Position numbers and translations under genes: made by a program
Part shown: positions 39,086 through 48,898 of the stretch, one piece after another
How positions within the stretch are numbered: the stretch's first letter is position 1
Layout of the letters: every line of letters starts with the position of its first letter
Source: Kiloniellaceae bacterium
Lineage (GTDB): Bacteria; Pseudomonadota; Alphaproteobacteria; Kiloniellales; J153
Direction of reading: 5' to 3'
Assembly (NCBI GenBank): GCA_021776095.1
Contig: JAJFGO010000089.1
Coordinates: 1-60,044 of the forward strand
Length of the DNA stretch: 60,044 nt
The notes under the pieces: model-generated
What the model was told of the DNA's origin: nothing
The model's database searches: none
What the model saw: only the letters and a program-made list of their open reading frames with translations

Positions 39086-40543
39086 TTATTCTGCGGCGAC
39101 CGAGGCGCCGAGCCCCGCGCCCTTGGCCTGCTGGGCGGCGATGTAATCGTGGATACGCGCCGCCGCGTCGCGGCCGTCGCGGATCGCCCAGACCACCAAG
39201 GAAGCGCCGCGCACGATGTCGCCAGCCGCGAAAACGCCATCCAGGCTGGTCCGCATGCTGCGGTGGTCGATCTTGAGGGTGCCCCAGCGGGTGACGGCGA
39301 GATCGGGCGCGTCGAAATGGCCCGGCAGATCGTCCGGGTCGAAGCCGAGCGCCTTGATCGCCAAATCGGCCTCGACGGAAAAGCTGGAGCCTTCGATGAG
39401 CTGCGGCACCTGGCGGCCGGTCGCGTCGGGCACGCCCAAGTAAACCTGCTGCGCGCGCACGGCCTTGACCGTACCGTCGCCTAGAAAAGCTTCGGGCGCC
39501 GAAAGCCAGACGAACTCGACCCCCTCTTCTTCCGCGTGGCTGACCTCGCGTCTTGAGCCGGGCATGTTTTCGCGGTCGCGCCGGTAGAGGCACTTGACCG
39601 AGGCCGCGCCCTGACGCACGGCGGTGCGCACGCAATCCATGGCGGTATCGCCGCCGCCGATCACCACCACGTTCCTGCCGGCCGCGTTGAGCGCGCCGGA
39701 ATCGAAGGCCGGCACGGCGTCGCCCAAACCCTTGCGGTTGGAGGCGATCAGGAAATCGAGCGCCGGAATGACGTTGTCCAGGCCGACGCCCGGGGCCTTG
39801 ATATCGCGGGCGCGGTAAACCCCGCCGGCGATCAGAATGGCATCGTGGCGCTCGCGCAACTCTTCCAGGGTCACGTCGGTGCCGATCTCGCAATTGAGGT
39901 GGAAGATGACCCCGGACTCAACGAGCAACTCGGCGCGCCGGGTGACCACCTCTTTGTCCAGCTTGAAGTTCGGGATGCCGTAGATCAGCAAGCCGCCGAC
40001 CCGGTCGTAGCGGTCGTAGACGTGGGCCTGATAGCCCCGGCGGCGCAGTTCCTCGGCGGCGGCCAGCCCGGCCGGGCCGGCGCCCACGATGCCGATCGAC
40101 TCGGCCCGTTCCCGGCGCGGCTTGACCGGTTTGACCCAGCCGCGCTGCCAGGCAATTTCGGTTATGTAGGTCTCGACCGAGCCGATGGTTACGGTGCCGT
40201 GGCCGGCCTGCTCGATCACGCAGTTGCCTTCGCACAGACGATCCTGAGGGCAGATTCGGCCGCAGATTTCCGGGAAGTTGTTGGTCGATTGCGAAAGCTC
40301 ATAGGCCTCTTCCAGCCGCCCCTCGGCGGTCAGCATCAGCCAATCGGGAATATTGTTTTGCAAGGGGCAGTGCACCTGGCAAAACGGCACGCCGCACTGG
40401 GAACAGCGCCCGGCCTGTGCCGCGGCGGCCTCCGGGTCGAAGGGTTGATAAATCTCGCCGAAATCGGCGCGCCGGGCCTCGGCCGCGCGCTTGTCCGGCC
40501 GGCGCTCGCCCAACTCAACGAACTTCAGCATCTTGCCGCCCAT
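39086..40543 (-). CDS. gltD: glutamate synthase (NADPH) small subunit
   Basis: A 485-residue subunit supplying electrons from NADPH to GltB. The N-terminal domain has the cysteine-rich clusters for two 4Fe-4S centres (RCSQCGVPFCQVHCPLQNN and CGRICPQDRLCEGNC). It is followed by the FAD-binding GIVGAGPAGLAAAEEL and the NADPH-binding VVVIGGGDTAMDC, then the C-terminal VFAAGDIVRGASLVVWAI. AGAGGGAG precedes the ATG. Upstream is a 355-base gap shared with divergent uppP. Confidence 0.97.
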   Translation of the reverse strand: MGGKMLKFVELGERRPDKRAAEARRADFGEIYQPFDPEAAAAQAGRCSQCGVPFCQVHCPLQNNIPDWLMLTAEGRLEEAYELSQSTNNFPEICGRICPQDRLCEGNCVIEQAGHGTVTIGSVETYITEIAWQRGWVKPVKPRRERAESIGIVGAGPAGLAAAEELRRRGYQAHVYDRYDRVGGLLIYGIPNFKLDKEVVTRRAELLVESGVIFHLNCEIGTDVTLEELRERHDAILIAGGVYRARDIKAPGVGLDNVIPALDFLIASNRKGLGDAVPAFDSGALNAAGRNVVVIGGGDTAMDCVRTAVRQGAASVKCLYRRDRENMPGSRREVSHAEEEGVEFVWLSAPEAFLGDGTVKAVRAQQVYLGVPDATGRQVPQLIEGSSFSVEADLAIKALGFDPDDLPGHFDAPDLAVTRWGTLKIDHRSMRTSLDGVFAAGDIVRGASLVVWAIRDGRDAAARIHDYIAAQQAKGAGLGASVAAE

Positions 40544-40898
40544 GGGGGCATGCTCCCTCTAGCTTGGGAATTTAGACCCGGCCCCCGGCGCGACCGGCAT
40601 CGCCCCCGATTCAAATCCAAGAACAGGCGACCAGGGCTCAAGTTCAGAAGTATGGGGCCCTCAATGACCGTTTTCGTAGCACAAGTATCCGGCCAAGGCA
40701 CGAAAATTGACTTAATAGGACAGCATATATGACCTTGTGGACAAAACGCTAGCCAAACCAAGCTATAGCCAAGAATTCTCGGTGAGGCGCTTCCGAAATT
40801 TAGGTCCGAATCGAGACTATTTCGTCTTGTGAGACGGCGGCAATCCAAACCTGTGCGAATCGCATGGCCGGTGCTATAAGCGCTCAATCGATCCTGGG
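40544..40898. other. divergent intergenic region between gltD and uppP
   Basis: About 355 bases, AT-richer in the middle (40680-40800), with no convincing gene; the minus-strand frame 40525-40887 overlaps gltD and has no family features. It must carry the promoters of both flanking genes. TATA-like boxes occur (CATATAT near 40725, TATAAG near 40875), but I found no clean -35/-10 pair. Confidence 0.5.
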
Positions 40899-41732
40899 TT
40901 GAGCACCTTGCCCCTTCTTCACATTTTGATCCTCGCCCTGCTGCAAGGCGTCACGGAATTTCTCCCGATCAGCTCCTCGGGGCACTTGGTGCTGGCCTGG
41001 GAATACTTCGACCAAGCCGGGTGGCAGGTCCCCCAGCAGAGCCAGAGCGACCGTCTGACGATCGATATCGCGGTCCATGTCGGCACGCTGGGCGCGGTCT
41101 GCCTGTATTTCTGGCGCGATCTCTGGGTCATGGCGCTGGGCCTGGGCAAGCTGCTGGTCGGCCAATGGACACCGGGTGCGCGTCTGGCATTCCTGGTCGT
41201 CCTGGCGACCCTGCCGGTGGTCGGCGCCGGGTACCTGCTCAAGGACTATGTCACCGACGCGCTGCACGGCAACATCGCCCTGGTCGCCTGGACCACCATC
41301 GGCTTCGGCGTCTTATTGCTGGTCGCGGACCGCATCGGCATGACCGTGCGCCGGGTCGAGCACATCACGGTGTTTCAGGCCTTGTTTATCGGCGCGTCGC
41401 AAATCCTGGCCCTGATCCCGGGCACCAGCCGATCCGGCATCACCATGACCGCCGCCCGATTCTTCGGCTACGAGCGGCCGGAGGCGGCGCGCTTCTCGTT
41501 GCTGCTCTCGATCCCGGCCATTCTCGGCGCCGGTACCTTGATCGGCCTGGAGTTGCGCGAGACCGGGGATATGCGCCTGCAGTACGAGGCCCTGGTGGCC
41601 GCCGGCGTGGCCTTCGTGGCGGCCCTGATCGCCATCGCCCTGATGATACGCTGGCTGCGCACCGCGGGCTTTATGCCCTTCGTGATCTACCGGATCGCCT
41701 TGGGAGTCGCGCTTTTGGTCTGGGCGACCTAG
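40899..41732 (+). CDS. uppP: undecaprenyl-diphosphatase (bacitracin resistance protein)
   Basis: A 277-residue inner-membrane enzyme with about eight hydrophobic segments that recycles undecaprenyl diphosphate for peptidoglycan and polysaccharide synthesis. Both signature motifs are present: LLQGVTEFLPISSSGHL at residues about 14-30 and PGTSRSGITMTAARFFG in the second half. The start is a TTG at 40899; a second TTG three codons on is possible, and neither has a strong ribosome binding site. Convergent with the NDUFA9-like gene. Confidence 0.95.
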   Translation: MSTLPLLHILILALLQGVTEFLPISSSGHLVLAWEYFDQAGWQVPQQSQSDRLTIDIAVHVGTLGAVCLYFWRDLWVMALGLGKLLVGQWTPGARLAFLVVLATLPVVGAGYLLKDYVTDALHGNIALVAWTTIGFGVLLLVADRIGMTVRRVEHITVFQALFIGASQILALIPGTSRSGITMTAARFFGYERPEAARFSLLLSIPAILGAGTLIGLELRETGDMRLQYEALVAAGVAFVAALIAIALMIRWLRTAGFMPFVIYRIALGVALLVWAT

Positions 41733-41765
41733 AACCGGCTAGCCCGCCGGCCTGGGCCCGGCAAG

Positions 41766-42716
41766 CTATTGCGTGACCGTTTGATTGAAACGCCCGCCCT
41801 TGCGGTAACGATCCATGTACGTCGGCAGGACAGATGCGGCGGCGGCCGGCACAATGCCCAGATCGGCCAGGCCCAGGGCCCCTTTGGCGACCACGTTGTC
41901 GCGGCGCAGCATTCGGACCTGATCGCGGGTCAAGGGCGGCACCGGCAGCTTTTCCAGAAAAGCGGCCTGGATATCGGCAAGCGCGAATGGCAGGGGCAAG
42001 AGAAGCCGCCGCCGTCCGATCTGCGCCAGCACGATTTCCATCAAGTCCTTGAAGCTATAAATCTGCGGGCCGCCTAATTCATAGGTCTTGCCGCCGCTTG
42101 CCGACTTGCCCAGGCAAGCCACGATGGCTTCGGCCACGTCGCCCACATAGACCGGTTGGAACTTGGTCGTGCCGCCGCCGATCAGCGGCAGGGCCGGCGA
42201 GAGGCAGGCCATGGCCGCGAAACGGTTGAAGAAATCGTCCTCCGGCCCGAACACCACGCTGGGGCGCAAGATGGTCGCCGTGGCGAAGGCGGCCTGGACC
42301 GCCGCCTCCCCAGCGCCCTTGGAGCGGGCATAGTCCGACTCGCTGCGTGGATCCGCGCCGATGGCCGATACGTGGATCAGGCGCTCGACCCCCGCCTGGG
42401 CCGCCGCGGCCGCTACCGCCTGCGCGCCCCGCACGTGCACCGCCTCGAAACTGCGGCTGCCCTTTTCGTAGAGGATGCCGACCAGATTGACCACGGCACG
42501 CGCGCCGCCAAGCGCGGCCTGAAGCGCGGCCGGATCGTCCAACGGCACGCGGATCGGCGTGATCTGACCGACATCGCCCAGGGGTTTCAGGAATGTCGCG
42601 GCCGAGGGTTGGCGGGTCGCGACCCGGATGGTCCAGCCTTGCTTGGCCAAACGGCGGATCAAATGCCGGCCGATAAAACCCGCGCCGCCAAAGACCGTAA
42701 TCAAGCCTTTTGCCAT
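41766..42716 (-). CDS. complex I NDUFA9-family SDR protein
   Basis: A 316-residue atypical short-chain dehydrogenase. The Rossmann loop VFGGAGFIGRHLIRRLAKQG is at residues about 7-26, followed by NLVGILYEKG and LIHVSAIGADPRSESDYARSKGAGE. FQPVYVGDVAEAI is typical of the group annotated as complex I NDUFA9 subunit family, which in alphaproteobacteria is thought to be related to the accessory subunit of NADH dehydrogenase. The ATG at 42716 follows GGAAGAGG. Whether it joins complex I here is not shown; it is far from any nuo gene in this window. Confidence 0.85.
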   Translation of the reverse strand: MAKGLITVFGGAGFIGRHLIRRLAKQGWTIRVATRQPSAATFLKPLGDVGQITPIRVPLDDPAALQAALGGARAVVNLVGILYEKGSRSFEAVHVRGAQAVAAAAAQAGVERLIHVSAIGADPRSESDYARSKGAGEAAVQAAFATATILRPSVVFGPEDDFFNRFAAMACLSPALPLIGGGTTKFQPVYVGDVAEAIVACLGKSASGGKTYELGGPQIYSFKDLMEIVLAQIGRRRLLLPLPFALADIQAAFLEKLPVPPLTRDQVRMLRRDNVVAKGALGLADLGIVPAAAASVLPTYMDRYRKGGRFNQTVTQ

Positions 42717-42910
42717 GGCCTCTTCCCCCCGTTTCGCGCCTGCGTCTCGCCCCGGCGTCATGACCACCGGCACTTTACGCCGTCTTTATATACCCGGCAT
42801 TAGCATTCGCGACAGGCCGAAATGCCCGGAATACCTTGACAGAATCCGGGGCCTGGAGAGAATGCCGCAGCTTCCGGGCAGCCGCCGCGACTGAATTGGG
42901 TAAGCGATTC

Positions 42911-43525
42911 TTGCAACCGACTCTGCATAAAGACGATCTGCCGGCCGGCCTGGATTTGGGCGATACGGTTGCTATCGACACCGAGACCATGGGCCTGGGC
43001 CTGACGCGCGACCGCCTGTGCCTGATCCAGCTTTCGGCCGGCGACGGCGCCTGCCATCTGGTTCAGTTCCGCAAGGGTCATTACGAGGCGCCCAGGCTGA
43101 AGGCCTTGTTGGGCGATCCCAAGGTTCTGAAGTTGTTTCATTTCGCCCGTTTCGACCTGGCCGTCATCCAGCGCGATCTCGGGGTCGCCTGCGGCCCGGT
43201 CTACTGCACCAAGATCGCCTCGCGCCTGGCCCGTACCTACACCGACAAACACGGCTTGAAGGACTTGTGCCGCGAGCTTTTGGGCGTCGATATGTCCAAA
43301 CAGATGCAGTCGTCCGATTGGGGCGCCGCCGAGTTGAGCGGCGAACAGCTACGCTACGCGGCTAGCGACGTCTTGTACCTGCACCGCCTGCGCACCGCAC
43401 TGGACGCCATGTTGGTGCGCGAGAACCGCGACGATCTGGCGGTGGCCTGCTTCGACTTTCTTGGAACCCGCGTGGCGCTCGACCTGCGCGGCTGGAGCGA
43501 GAGCGACATCTTCGCCCATCACTGA
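42911..43525 (+). CDS. rnd: short RNase D-type 3'-5' exonuclease
   Basis: About 204 residues forming only the DEDD exonuclease domain, without the HRDC domains of E. coli RNase D, as is common in alphaproteobacteria. The catalytic motifs are VAIDTETMGL, HFARFDLAVI and YAASDVLYLHRL. It trims the 3' ends of tRNA and other RNAs. The start is uncertain: the frame opens at a TTG at 42836, but family-like sequence begins at about KDDLPAGLDL, so I place it at the TTG at 42911; another TTG is at 42896. It lies upstream of kdsD-lptCAB. Confidence 0.85.
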   Translation: MQPTLHKDDLPAGLDLGDTVAIDTETMGLGLTRDRLCLIQLSAGDGACHLVQFRKGHYEAPRLKALLGDPKVLKLFHFARFDLAVIQRDLGVACGPVYCTKIASRLARTYTDKHGLKDLCRELLGVDMSKQMQSSDWGAAELSGEQLRYAASDVLYLHRLRTALDAMLVRENRDDLAVACFDFLGTRVALDLRGWSESDIFAHH

Positions 43526-43697
43526 CCGAGGGCCCGGTTTCAGCCCCGAGGGGTTTGGCGTTCTAGGAAGTCGGCCCCATATGAGTCTGCGATAGGATCC
43601 GGCCATGCAAGACATGTGCCTTTCTGCGATTCTTCGGCTATAAGGCTCCCGCGAGCTTCCGAAACCGTCCGAGTCGCGCCTGGAGACGAAAACGACA

Positions 43698-44711
43698 ATG
43701 ACCGCCACGAAACGGGCCCCCGAGCGAGACGGCGCACTTAATCTCGCCGAAAAGGATTTGGCGGCGGCCCGCCGGGTCCTGAGCCGCGAGGCGGACTCGC
43801 TCGAGGCGCTCGGGCGTTCCCTCGATGGCGACTTCTCGCGCGCCGTGACGGCCCTGGCCGCGGTCACCGGGCGGGTCACCGTGACCGGCATGGGCAAGTC
43901 GGGCCACATCGCGCGCAAGATGGCCTCGACCCTGGCCTCGACCGGCACGCCAGCGCAGTTCGTGCACCCGGGCGAGGCGAGCCACGGCGACCTGGGCATG
44001 ATCGCGTCGGGCGATGCGGTCATCGCCTTGTCGAACTCCGGCCGCACCGCCGAGTTGAGCGATCTGATCGCCTACTGCCGACGCTTCGCGATTCCCCTGA
44101 TCGCCATGACCCAGCGGCACGACAGCGCCCTAGCCGAGGCCGCCAATGTGGCCCTGGTCCTGCCCGACGCGCCGGAGGCCTGCCCCATGGGCCTGGCGCC
44201 GACCACCTCGACCACCATGATGCTCGCCCTGGGCGACGCGATCGCGATCGCCCTGCTGGAGCGCAAGGGTTTCACCGCGCAGGATTTCCAAGTGCTACAT
44301 CCCGGCGGGGCCCTGGGCCGCAAGCTTCTGCGGGTCGCGGATATCATGCACGGATCGGCGGAATTGCCCCTGTGCCGCCCGGAAACCCCCATGGCCGAGG
44401 CCATCCTGATCATGACCGAGCAACGCTTCGGATGCGTCGGCGTGACCGGCGGCGACGGCGCCCTGGCCGGCATCGTCACCGACGGCGATTTGCGCCGGCA
44501 CATGACCGACGGCCTGCTCGACCTGACCGCCGGGCAGGTCATGACCGCCGGGCCGCGTAGCGTGCCGCCCCAGGCCTTGGCGGCCGAGGCCCTGGGCATC
44601 ATGAACGGCGTGCGTAACGAGCGGCCGGTCACCAGTCTTTTCGTGGTCGAGGAGGATCGCCCGATCGGCATCCTGCATATTCACGACTGCCTCAGGGCCG
44701 GCGTGGCCTAG
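43698..44711 (+). CDS. kdsD: arabinose-5-phosphate isomerase (KpsF/GutQ family)
   Basis: A 337-residue enzyme that makes D-arabinose 5-phosphate from ribulose 5-phosphate, the first step to the lipopolysaccharide sugar Kdo. The SIS domain carries TGMGKSGHIARKMASTLASTG and LSNSGRTAELSDLI; the linker has DFQVLHPGGALGRKLL; two CBS domains fill residues about 210-337. GGAGA lies upstream of the ATG. It heads a run in which lptC starts 2 bases later. kdsC is not between them, unlike in E. coli. Confidence 0.94.
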   Translation: MTATKRAPERDGALNLAEKDLAAARRVLSREADSLEALGRSLDGDFSRAVTALAAVTGRVTVTGMGKSGHIARKMASTLASTGTPAQFVHPGEASHGDLGMIASGDAVIALSNSGRTAELSDLIAYCRRFAIPLIAMTQRHDSALAEAANVALVLPDAPEACPMGLAPTTSTTMMLALGDAIAIALLERKGFTAQDFQVLHPGGALGRKLLRVADIMHGSAELPLCRPETPMAEAILIMTEQRFGCVGVTGGDGALAGIVTDGDLRRHMTDGLLDLTAGQVMTAGPRSVPPQALAAEALGIMNGVRNERPVTSLFVVEEDRPIGILHIHDCLRAGVA

Positions 44712-44713
44712 AC

Positions 44714-45406
44714 ATGGCGGTAACGGCGAGCACGGCTGGACAGCAAAGCGGCGCTGCCACAAGCCCGGCACCGACTGCGCGCCGGGCGCCGCGCCTGTCC
44801 TTGCGCGACCGTTATAGCATTTTCGTCGGCACCATGAAGGTGCTGCTGCCGGCCATGGCGGCGGCCTTGATTCTGCTGATCGTGGCCTGGCCGCAGTTCA
44901 CCGGCGAGCGCGACAAGTTCCGCATCGGCGCCGCCAAGCTGGGCCTGGACCAAATCGACAACCTAAGCATGCTGAACGCGCGCTTCGACGGTGTCGACGA
45001 AAAGAGCCAGCCCTACTCCCTGACCGCCGATGTCGCCACCCAATCGCGCCAGGATGAAAATGTCATCGAGTTGGAGTTGCCCAAGGCCGATTTGACCCTG
45101 ACCGACGGCGCCTGGCTGGCCCTGACCGCGCGCACCGGCGAATACCACCGGGAGGCCCGCTTGCTCGATCTTGCCGGCGCGGTCAGCCTGTTTCACGACC
45201 AGGGCTTCGAGCTGCAAACCAGCGCAGCGCGGGTCGACCTGGGCGAGGCCACGGCGGAAGGCCAGGAACCGGTCAAAGGGCACGGCACCTCCGGGTCGAT
45301 CACCGCCGAGGGGTTCCGGGTTCTGGACCGCGGCCAGCGCATTATCTTCACCGGCCGCAGCCACCTGACCCTGATGCCCGAGGCGCAGGAGTCCATACGG
45401 CAATGA
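44714..45406 (+). CDS. lptC: LPS export ABC transporter periplasmic protein LptC
   Basis: A 230-residue single-span inner-membrane protein. A proline/alanine-rich cytoplasmic start is followed by the transmembrane helix at about 42-61 (VLLPAMAAALILLIVAW), then a beta-jellyroll domain of the OstA/LptC type. It passes LPS from the LptBFG complex to LptA. Sequence conservation in this family is low, so position between kdsD and lptA is strong support. It overlaps lptA by 4 bases (ATGA). Confidence 0.9.
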   Translation: MAVTASTAGQQSGAATSPAPTARRAPRLSLRDRYSIFVGTMKVLLPAMAAALILLIVAWPQFTGERDKFRIGAAKLGLDQIDNLSMLNARFDGVDEKSQPYSLTADVATQSRQDENVIELELPKADLTLTDGAWLALTARTGEYHREARLLDLAGAVSLFHDQGFELQTSAARVDLGEATAEGQEPVKGHGTSGSITAEGFRVLDRGQRIIFTGRSHLTLMPEAQESIRQ

Positions 45407-46290
45407 CAGGCCAGGCGGCAGACGGCGCGGGACATCGGCGCGGCGGCCATAGGTGGCTCGGCGCGCTCCTGCTAAGCGCCGCCCTAGGGGCCGGCAGCGG
45501 CGTCGTTTTGACCGATGCCGCCACGGCCCAATCCCTGCAGGGCCTGCGCGGCGGAGACTCGCCGCTGGAGATCAATGCCGACGACGGCATCGAATGGCGC
45601 CGCGACGAACAGGTCTATATCGCGCGCGGCAATGCCCTGGCCGTGCGCGGCGACATCTCGGTTTACGCCGACGAGATGAGCGCGCACTACAACGAGGTCA
45701 AGGGAAGCGGCACGGAAATCGATAAGATCGACGTGATCGGCAACGTGCGGGTCGTCTCACCCAGCGAAACGGTCTACGGCGACCGGGGGGTTTATGACGT
45801 CCTGAACGGAATCCTGGTCCTGGTCGGTGACAACCTGCGCCTGGTCGGCGCGACCGACACCATCACCGCCCGCGACAGCCTGGAGTATTGGGAGAAGAAG
45901 CAAATCGCCGTGGCGCGTGGCGATGCCGAGGCCGTGCGCGAGGACAAGAGAATCAAGGCCGACGTCCTGAGCGCCTACTTCGCCCCCGGCGCGCAGGACA
46001 GTCTGCAGTTGAAGCGCATCGAGGCCTTCGGCAATGTGACCATCACGACGCCCCAGGAATTCGCCCGGGGCAACCACGGCATCTACTATGTCGACCAAGA
46101 GCTGGCCGCGCTCGACGGGGACGTCAAGATCACCAGAGAGGACAATCAGTTGAACGGCGAGTACGCGGAAGTGAATATGAAATCCGGCATAAGCCGCCTG
46201 CTGCCCGGCCCGCCCGGCAGCACGGCCACGGGCCGGGTGCGCGGCCTGATGGTGCCCAAGCGCAAGCCGGATGTGGGAGATAATTCGTGA
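45403..46290 (+). CDS. lptA: LPS transport periplasmic protein LptA
   Basis: A 295-residue exported protein with a Sec-type signal (hydrophobic WLGALLLSAALGAGSG, cleavage near ATAQ). The OstA-like beta-jellyroll repeats follow (PLEINADDGIEWRRDEQVYIA, then IDVIGNVRVVSPSETVYGDRG). It is longer than E. coli LptA (185), as is usual in alphaproteobacteria. It bridges LPS across the periplasm. It overlaps lptC and lptB by 4 bases each, so the three are translationally coupled. Confidence 0.92.
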   Translation: MTGQAADGAGHRRGGHRWLGALLLSAALGAGSGVVLTDAATAQSLQGLRGGDSPLEINADDGIEWRRDEQVYIARGNALAVRGDISVYADEMSAHYNEVKGSGTEIDKIDVIGNVRVVSPSETVYGDRGVYDVLNGILVLVGDNLRLVGATDTITARDSLEYWEKKQIAVARGDAEAVREDKRIKADVLSAYFAPGAQDSLQLKRIEAFGNVTITTPQEFARGNHGIYYVDQELAALDGDVKITREDNQLNGEYAEVNMKSGISRLLPGPPGSTATGRVRGLMVPKRKPDVGDNS

Positions 46291-47096
46291 ACCGCCGCCA
46301 AGGGGCATCCAGCCAAGGCAAATCCCCCTCTCAAGACGGGGCGGGTCAGGGGACGCCGCGCCTGGTCGCGGAGAACGACGGCCTCACGGCGGTCAATATT
46401 GGCAAGAGCTTCAAGAAGCGGCCGGTGCTGCGCGGCGTGAACCTAAGCCTTCAACGGGGCGAGGCGGTCGGGCTGCTCGGCCCCAACGGCGCCGGCAAGA
46501 CAACCTGCTTTTATACGATCACCGGCCTGCTGGCGCCCGACTACGGGTGGATCACGCTCGACGGGCACGACATCACCGACATGCCCATGTACAGGCGCGC
46601 CCGCCTGGGGATCGGCTACCTGCCGCAAGAGGCCAGCATCTTTCGCGGCCTGACGGTCGAGCAGAATATCCGCGGTGTGCTGGAGGTGATCGAACCTGTG
46701 CGCGAGCGCCGCGAGGCCATGCTCGACGACTTGCTGGCCGAGTTCTCAATCACCCACTTGCGGCGGACGCCGTCGCTCGCCCTATCCGGCGGCGAACGCC
46801 GACGCGTGGAGATCGCCCGGGCCCTGGCCTCGCAACCGAGTTTCATCCTCTTGGACGAACCCCTGGCCGGTATCGACCCGATCGCCGTGAACGACATCCG
46901 CGACCTGGTCTCGCATCTGAAGGACCGTGGCCTGGGTGTTTTGATCACCGATCATAACGTGCGCGAAACCCTGGAGGTGGTCGATAGGGCCTACATCATT
47001 CACGACGGCACGGTCCTGATGGAGGGCGTGCCGGCCGAGATCGTGGCCCATGAGGACGTCCGCCGCGTTTACCTCGGCGAAAGGTTTAGCCTTTAG
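46287..47096 (+). CDS. lptB: LPS export ABC transporter ATP-binding protein LptB
   Basis: A 269-residue ATPase that powers LPS extraction with LptFG. Walker A is GPNGAGKT, the Q-loop is YLPQEASIFRGLT, the signature is LSGGERRRVEIARAL, and Walker B is FILLDEPLAGIDP, with the switch His in ITDHNVRETL. About 28 extra polar residues precede the usual family start. The start is a GTG overlapping the lptA stop (GTGA). rpoN begins 11 bases after its stop. Confidence 0.96.
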   Translation: MNRRQGASSQGKSPSQDGAGQGTPRLVAENDGLTAVNIGKSFKKRPVLRGVNLSLQRGEAVGLLGPNGAGKTTCFYTITGLLAPDYGWITLDGHDITDMPMYRRARLGIGYLPQEASIFRGLTVEQNIRGVLEVIEPVRERREAMLDDLLAEFSITHLRRTPSLALSGGERRRVEIARALASQPSFILLDEPLAGIDPIAVNDIRDLVSHLKDRGLGVLITDHNVRETLEVVDRAYIIHDGTVLMEGVPAEIVAHEDVRRVYLGERFSL

Positions 47097-47107
47097 GAAT
47101 CAAGACC

Positions 47108-48646
47108 ATGGCAGTGTCACAAAGGCTGGATCTACGCCAGACCCAATCCCTTGTGATGACGCCGCAACTGCAGCAGGCGATCAAGCTGCTGCAGCTTTCC
47201 AACATCGAACTCGCCAGTTACATCGACCAGGAACTCGAGCGCAATCCGCTGCTCGAACGCGATGACGGCAACGCGCCCGGTGGCGACGCCCAGCGCGAGG
47301 ACGCCGGCGGGGAGGCTGAATCCGGCGAAGGCGCGGAGGCGGTGGCGGCGGGCGAGGCCGCCGACGTGCCCGATACCGCCGCCCTAACCGGCGCGGAGTC
47401 CATGCAAGGCAATGAGGACGCGCCCCTCGATACGGATTTCGAGAACGTCTACGACAACGGGCCGGCCGACGATTGGACGCCGGGGCAAAGCGCCTTTTCC
47501 CAAAGCGGCGGCGGCAGCAACTGGGACGGCGAGGCGCCTTCTGTCGAGCAGCGCGCCGACAGCCCGAAAACCCTGCGCCACCACCTGCTCGATCAAATCA
47601 ATATGGATCTACGCGATCCGGGCGAGCGCCTGATCGGCGCCAACATGGTCGAGATGCTGGACGATTCCGGTTATCTGCGGACCGATCTCGACGAACTCGC
47701 GCAAACTCTCGGCTGCCCGCGCGCGGATGTGGAGGCGGTGCTGCAAAAGGTTCAAGGCTTCGACCCGACCGGCATCTTCGCCCGATCCTTGAGCGAATGC
47801 CTGGCCCTGCAACTGGCCGAACGCGACCGGCTCGACCCGGCCATGGCGGCGATGTTGGACAACCTGCACCTCATCGCCCAACGCGACATGGCGGGGCTCG
47901 GTAAGGTTTGCGGCGTGGACGACGAAGACCTGGCGGAAATGATCGGTGAGATCCGCGCCCTGAACCCAAAACCGGCACAGGCTTTCGACAACGACTTGGC
48001 GGAGCCCATCGTGCCCGACATTTTGATGCGCCGGGGACCGGGCGGGGATTGGATCATCGAGTTAAACAGCGAGACCTTGCCGCGGGTCCTGATCAATACG
48101 CGCTATCACGCGCTGATCTCCAAACGGGCGCGCTCCAAGGAGGATCGCGAATATATCGGCGCCCAGTATCAATCCGCCAACTGGTTGGTGCGCGCGCTGC
48201 ATCAGCGCGCCACGACCATCCTCAAGGTCGCCGGCGAGATCGTGCGGCGCCAGGACGCTTTCTTCCGCAAGGGCGTGCAACACCTGCGGCCTCTGATCCT
48301 GCGCGATATCGCCGAGGTCATCGAGATGCACGAATCGACCGTGAGCCGGGTAACCTCGAATAAATACATCGCCACCCATCGGGGTATCTTCGAGCTGAAG
48401 TATTTCTTCACCACTTCGATCGCCGGGCGCGACGGGGAGGCCCACTCGGCCGAGGCGGTGCGCCACCGCATCAAGGAATTGATCGAAGCCGAAACCCGCG
48501 CCACGGTCCTGTCCGACGATGCCATCATGGCGCGCCTAAAGGCCGAGGGGATCGATATTGCCCGCCGAACCGTCGCGAAATACCGGGAGGGTATGAGGAT
48601 TCCCTCATCGACCCAGCGCCGGCGCGACATGGGCCTGCCCGGCTGA
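47108..48646 (+). CDS. rpoN: RNA polymerase sigma-54 factor
   Basis: A 512-residue sigma-54. Region I is glutamine/leucine-rich (LRQTQSLVMTPQLQQAIKLLQ), followed by a long acidic region II (about residues 50-140) rich in Glu, Asp, Ala and Gly. The core-binding and DNA-binding region III follows, including an HTH near IAEVIEMHESTVSRVTSNKY, and the invariant RpoN box ARRTVAKYR is at 485-493. It directs transcription from -24/-12 promoters with enhancer-binding activators, commonly for nitrogen genes. Close to lptB upstream, and hpf/ptsN downstream as in most proteobacteria. Confidence 0.97.
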   Translation: MAVSQRLDLRQTQSLVMTPQLQQAIKLLQLSNIELASYIDQELERNPLLERDDGNAPGGDAQREDAGGEAESGEGAEAVAAGEAADVPDTAALTGAESMQGNEDAPLDTDFENVYDNGPADDWTPGQSAFSQSGGGSNWDGEAPSVEQRADSPKTLRHHLLDQINMDLRDPGERLIGANMVEMLDDSGYLRTDLDELAQTLGCPRADVEAVLQKVQGFDPTGIFARSLSECLALQLAERDRLDPAMAAMLDNLHLIAQRDMAGLGKVCGVDDEDLAEMIGEIRALNPKPAQAFDNDLAEPIVPDILMRRGPGGDWIIELNSETLPRVLINTRYHALISKRARSKEDREYIGAQYQSANWLVRALHQRATTILKVAGEIVRRQDAFFRKGVQHLRPLILRDIAEVIEMHESTVSRVTSNKYIATHRGIFELKYFFTTSIAGRDGEAHSAEAVRHRIKELIEAETRATVLSDDAIMARLKAEGIDIARRTVAKYREGMRIPSSTQRRRDMGLPG

Positions 48647-48898
48647 CGGCGCCCGCCCGCACAACCGGGCACAAAGAAAAGGCCCTCTTGGTGCCGAAAG
48701 TTCGATCCAAGGCCGGGCCGATCGCGCTATAATTCGGGCTTGGATAACGGTTCGCAACGAGGCCGGAGGCACGCTTGACTCGCCTAGGGGCCATCCATAT
48801 GGTGGCGCCGCCGTCGACCGGCCAAGCGCGTTCCCGGGAAATCGGGCGCCCGGGCAGCCCCCAGGGTATTTCTCGGCAATTGCTGGAAAAGCTATAGA

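Noticed and set aside
48728-48733. perfect TATAAT upstream of hpf
   Set aside because: No -35-like hexamer occurs at 15-19 bases spacing, so it is not called as a promoter. No -24/-12 sigma-54 site was found there either.
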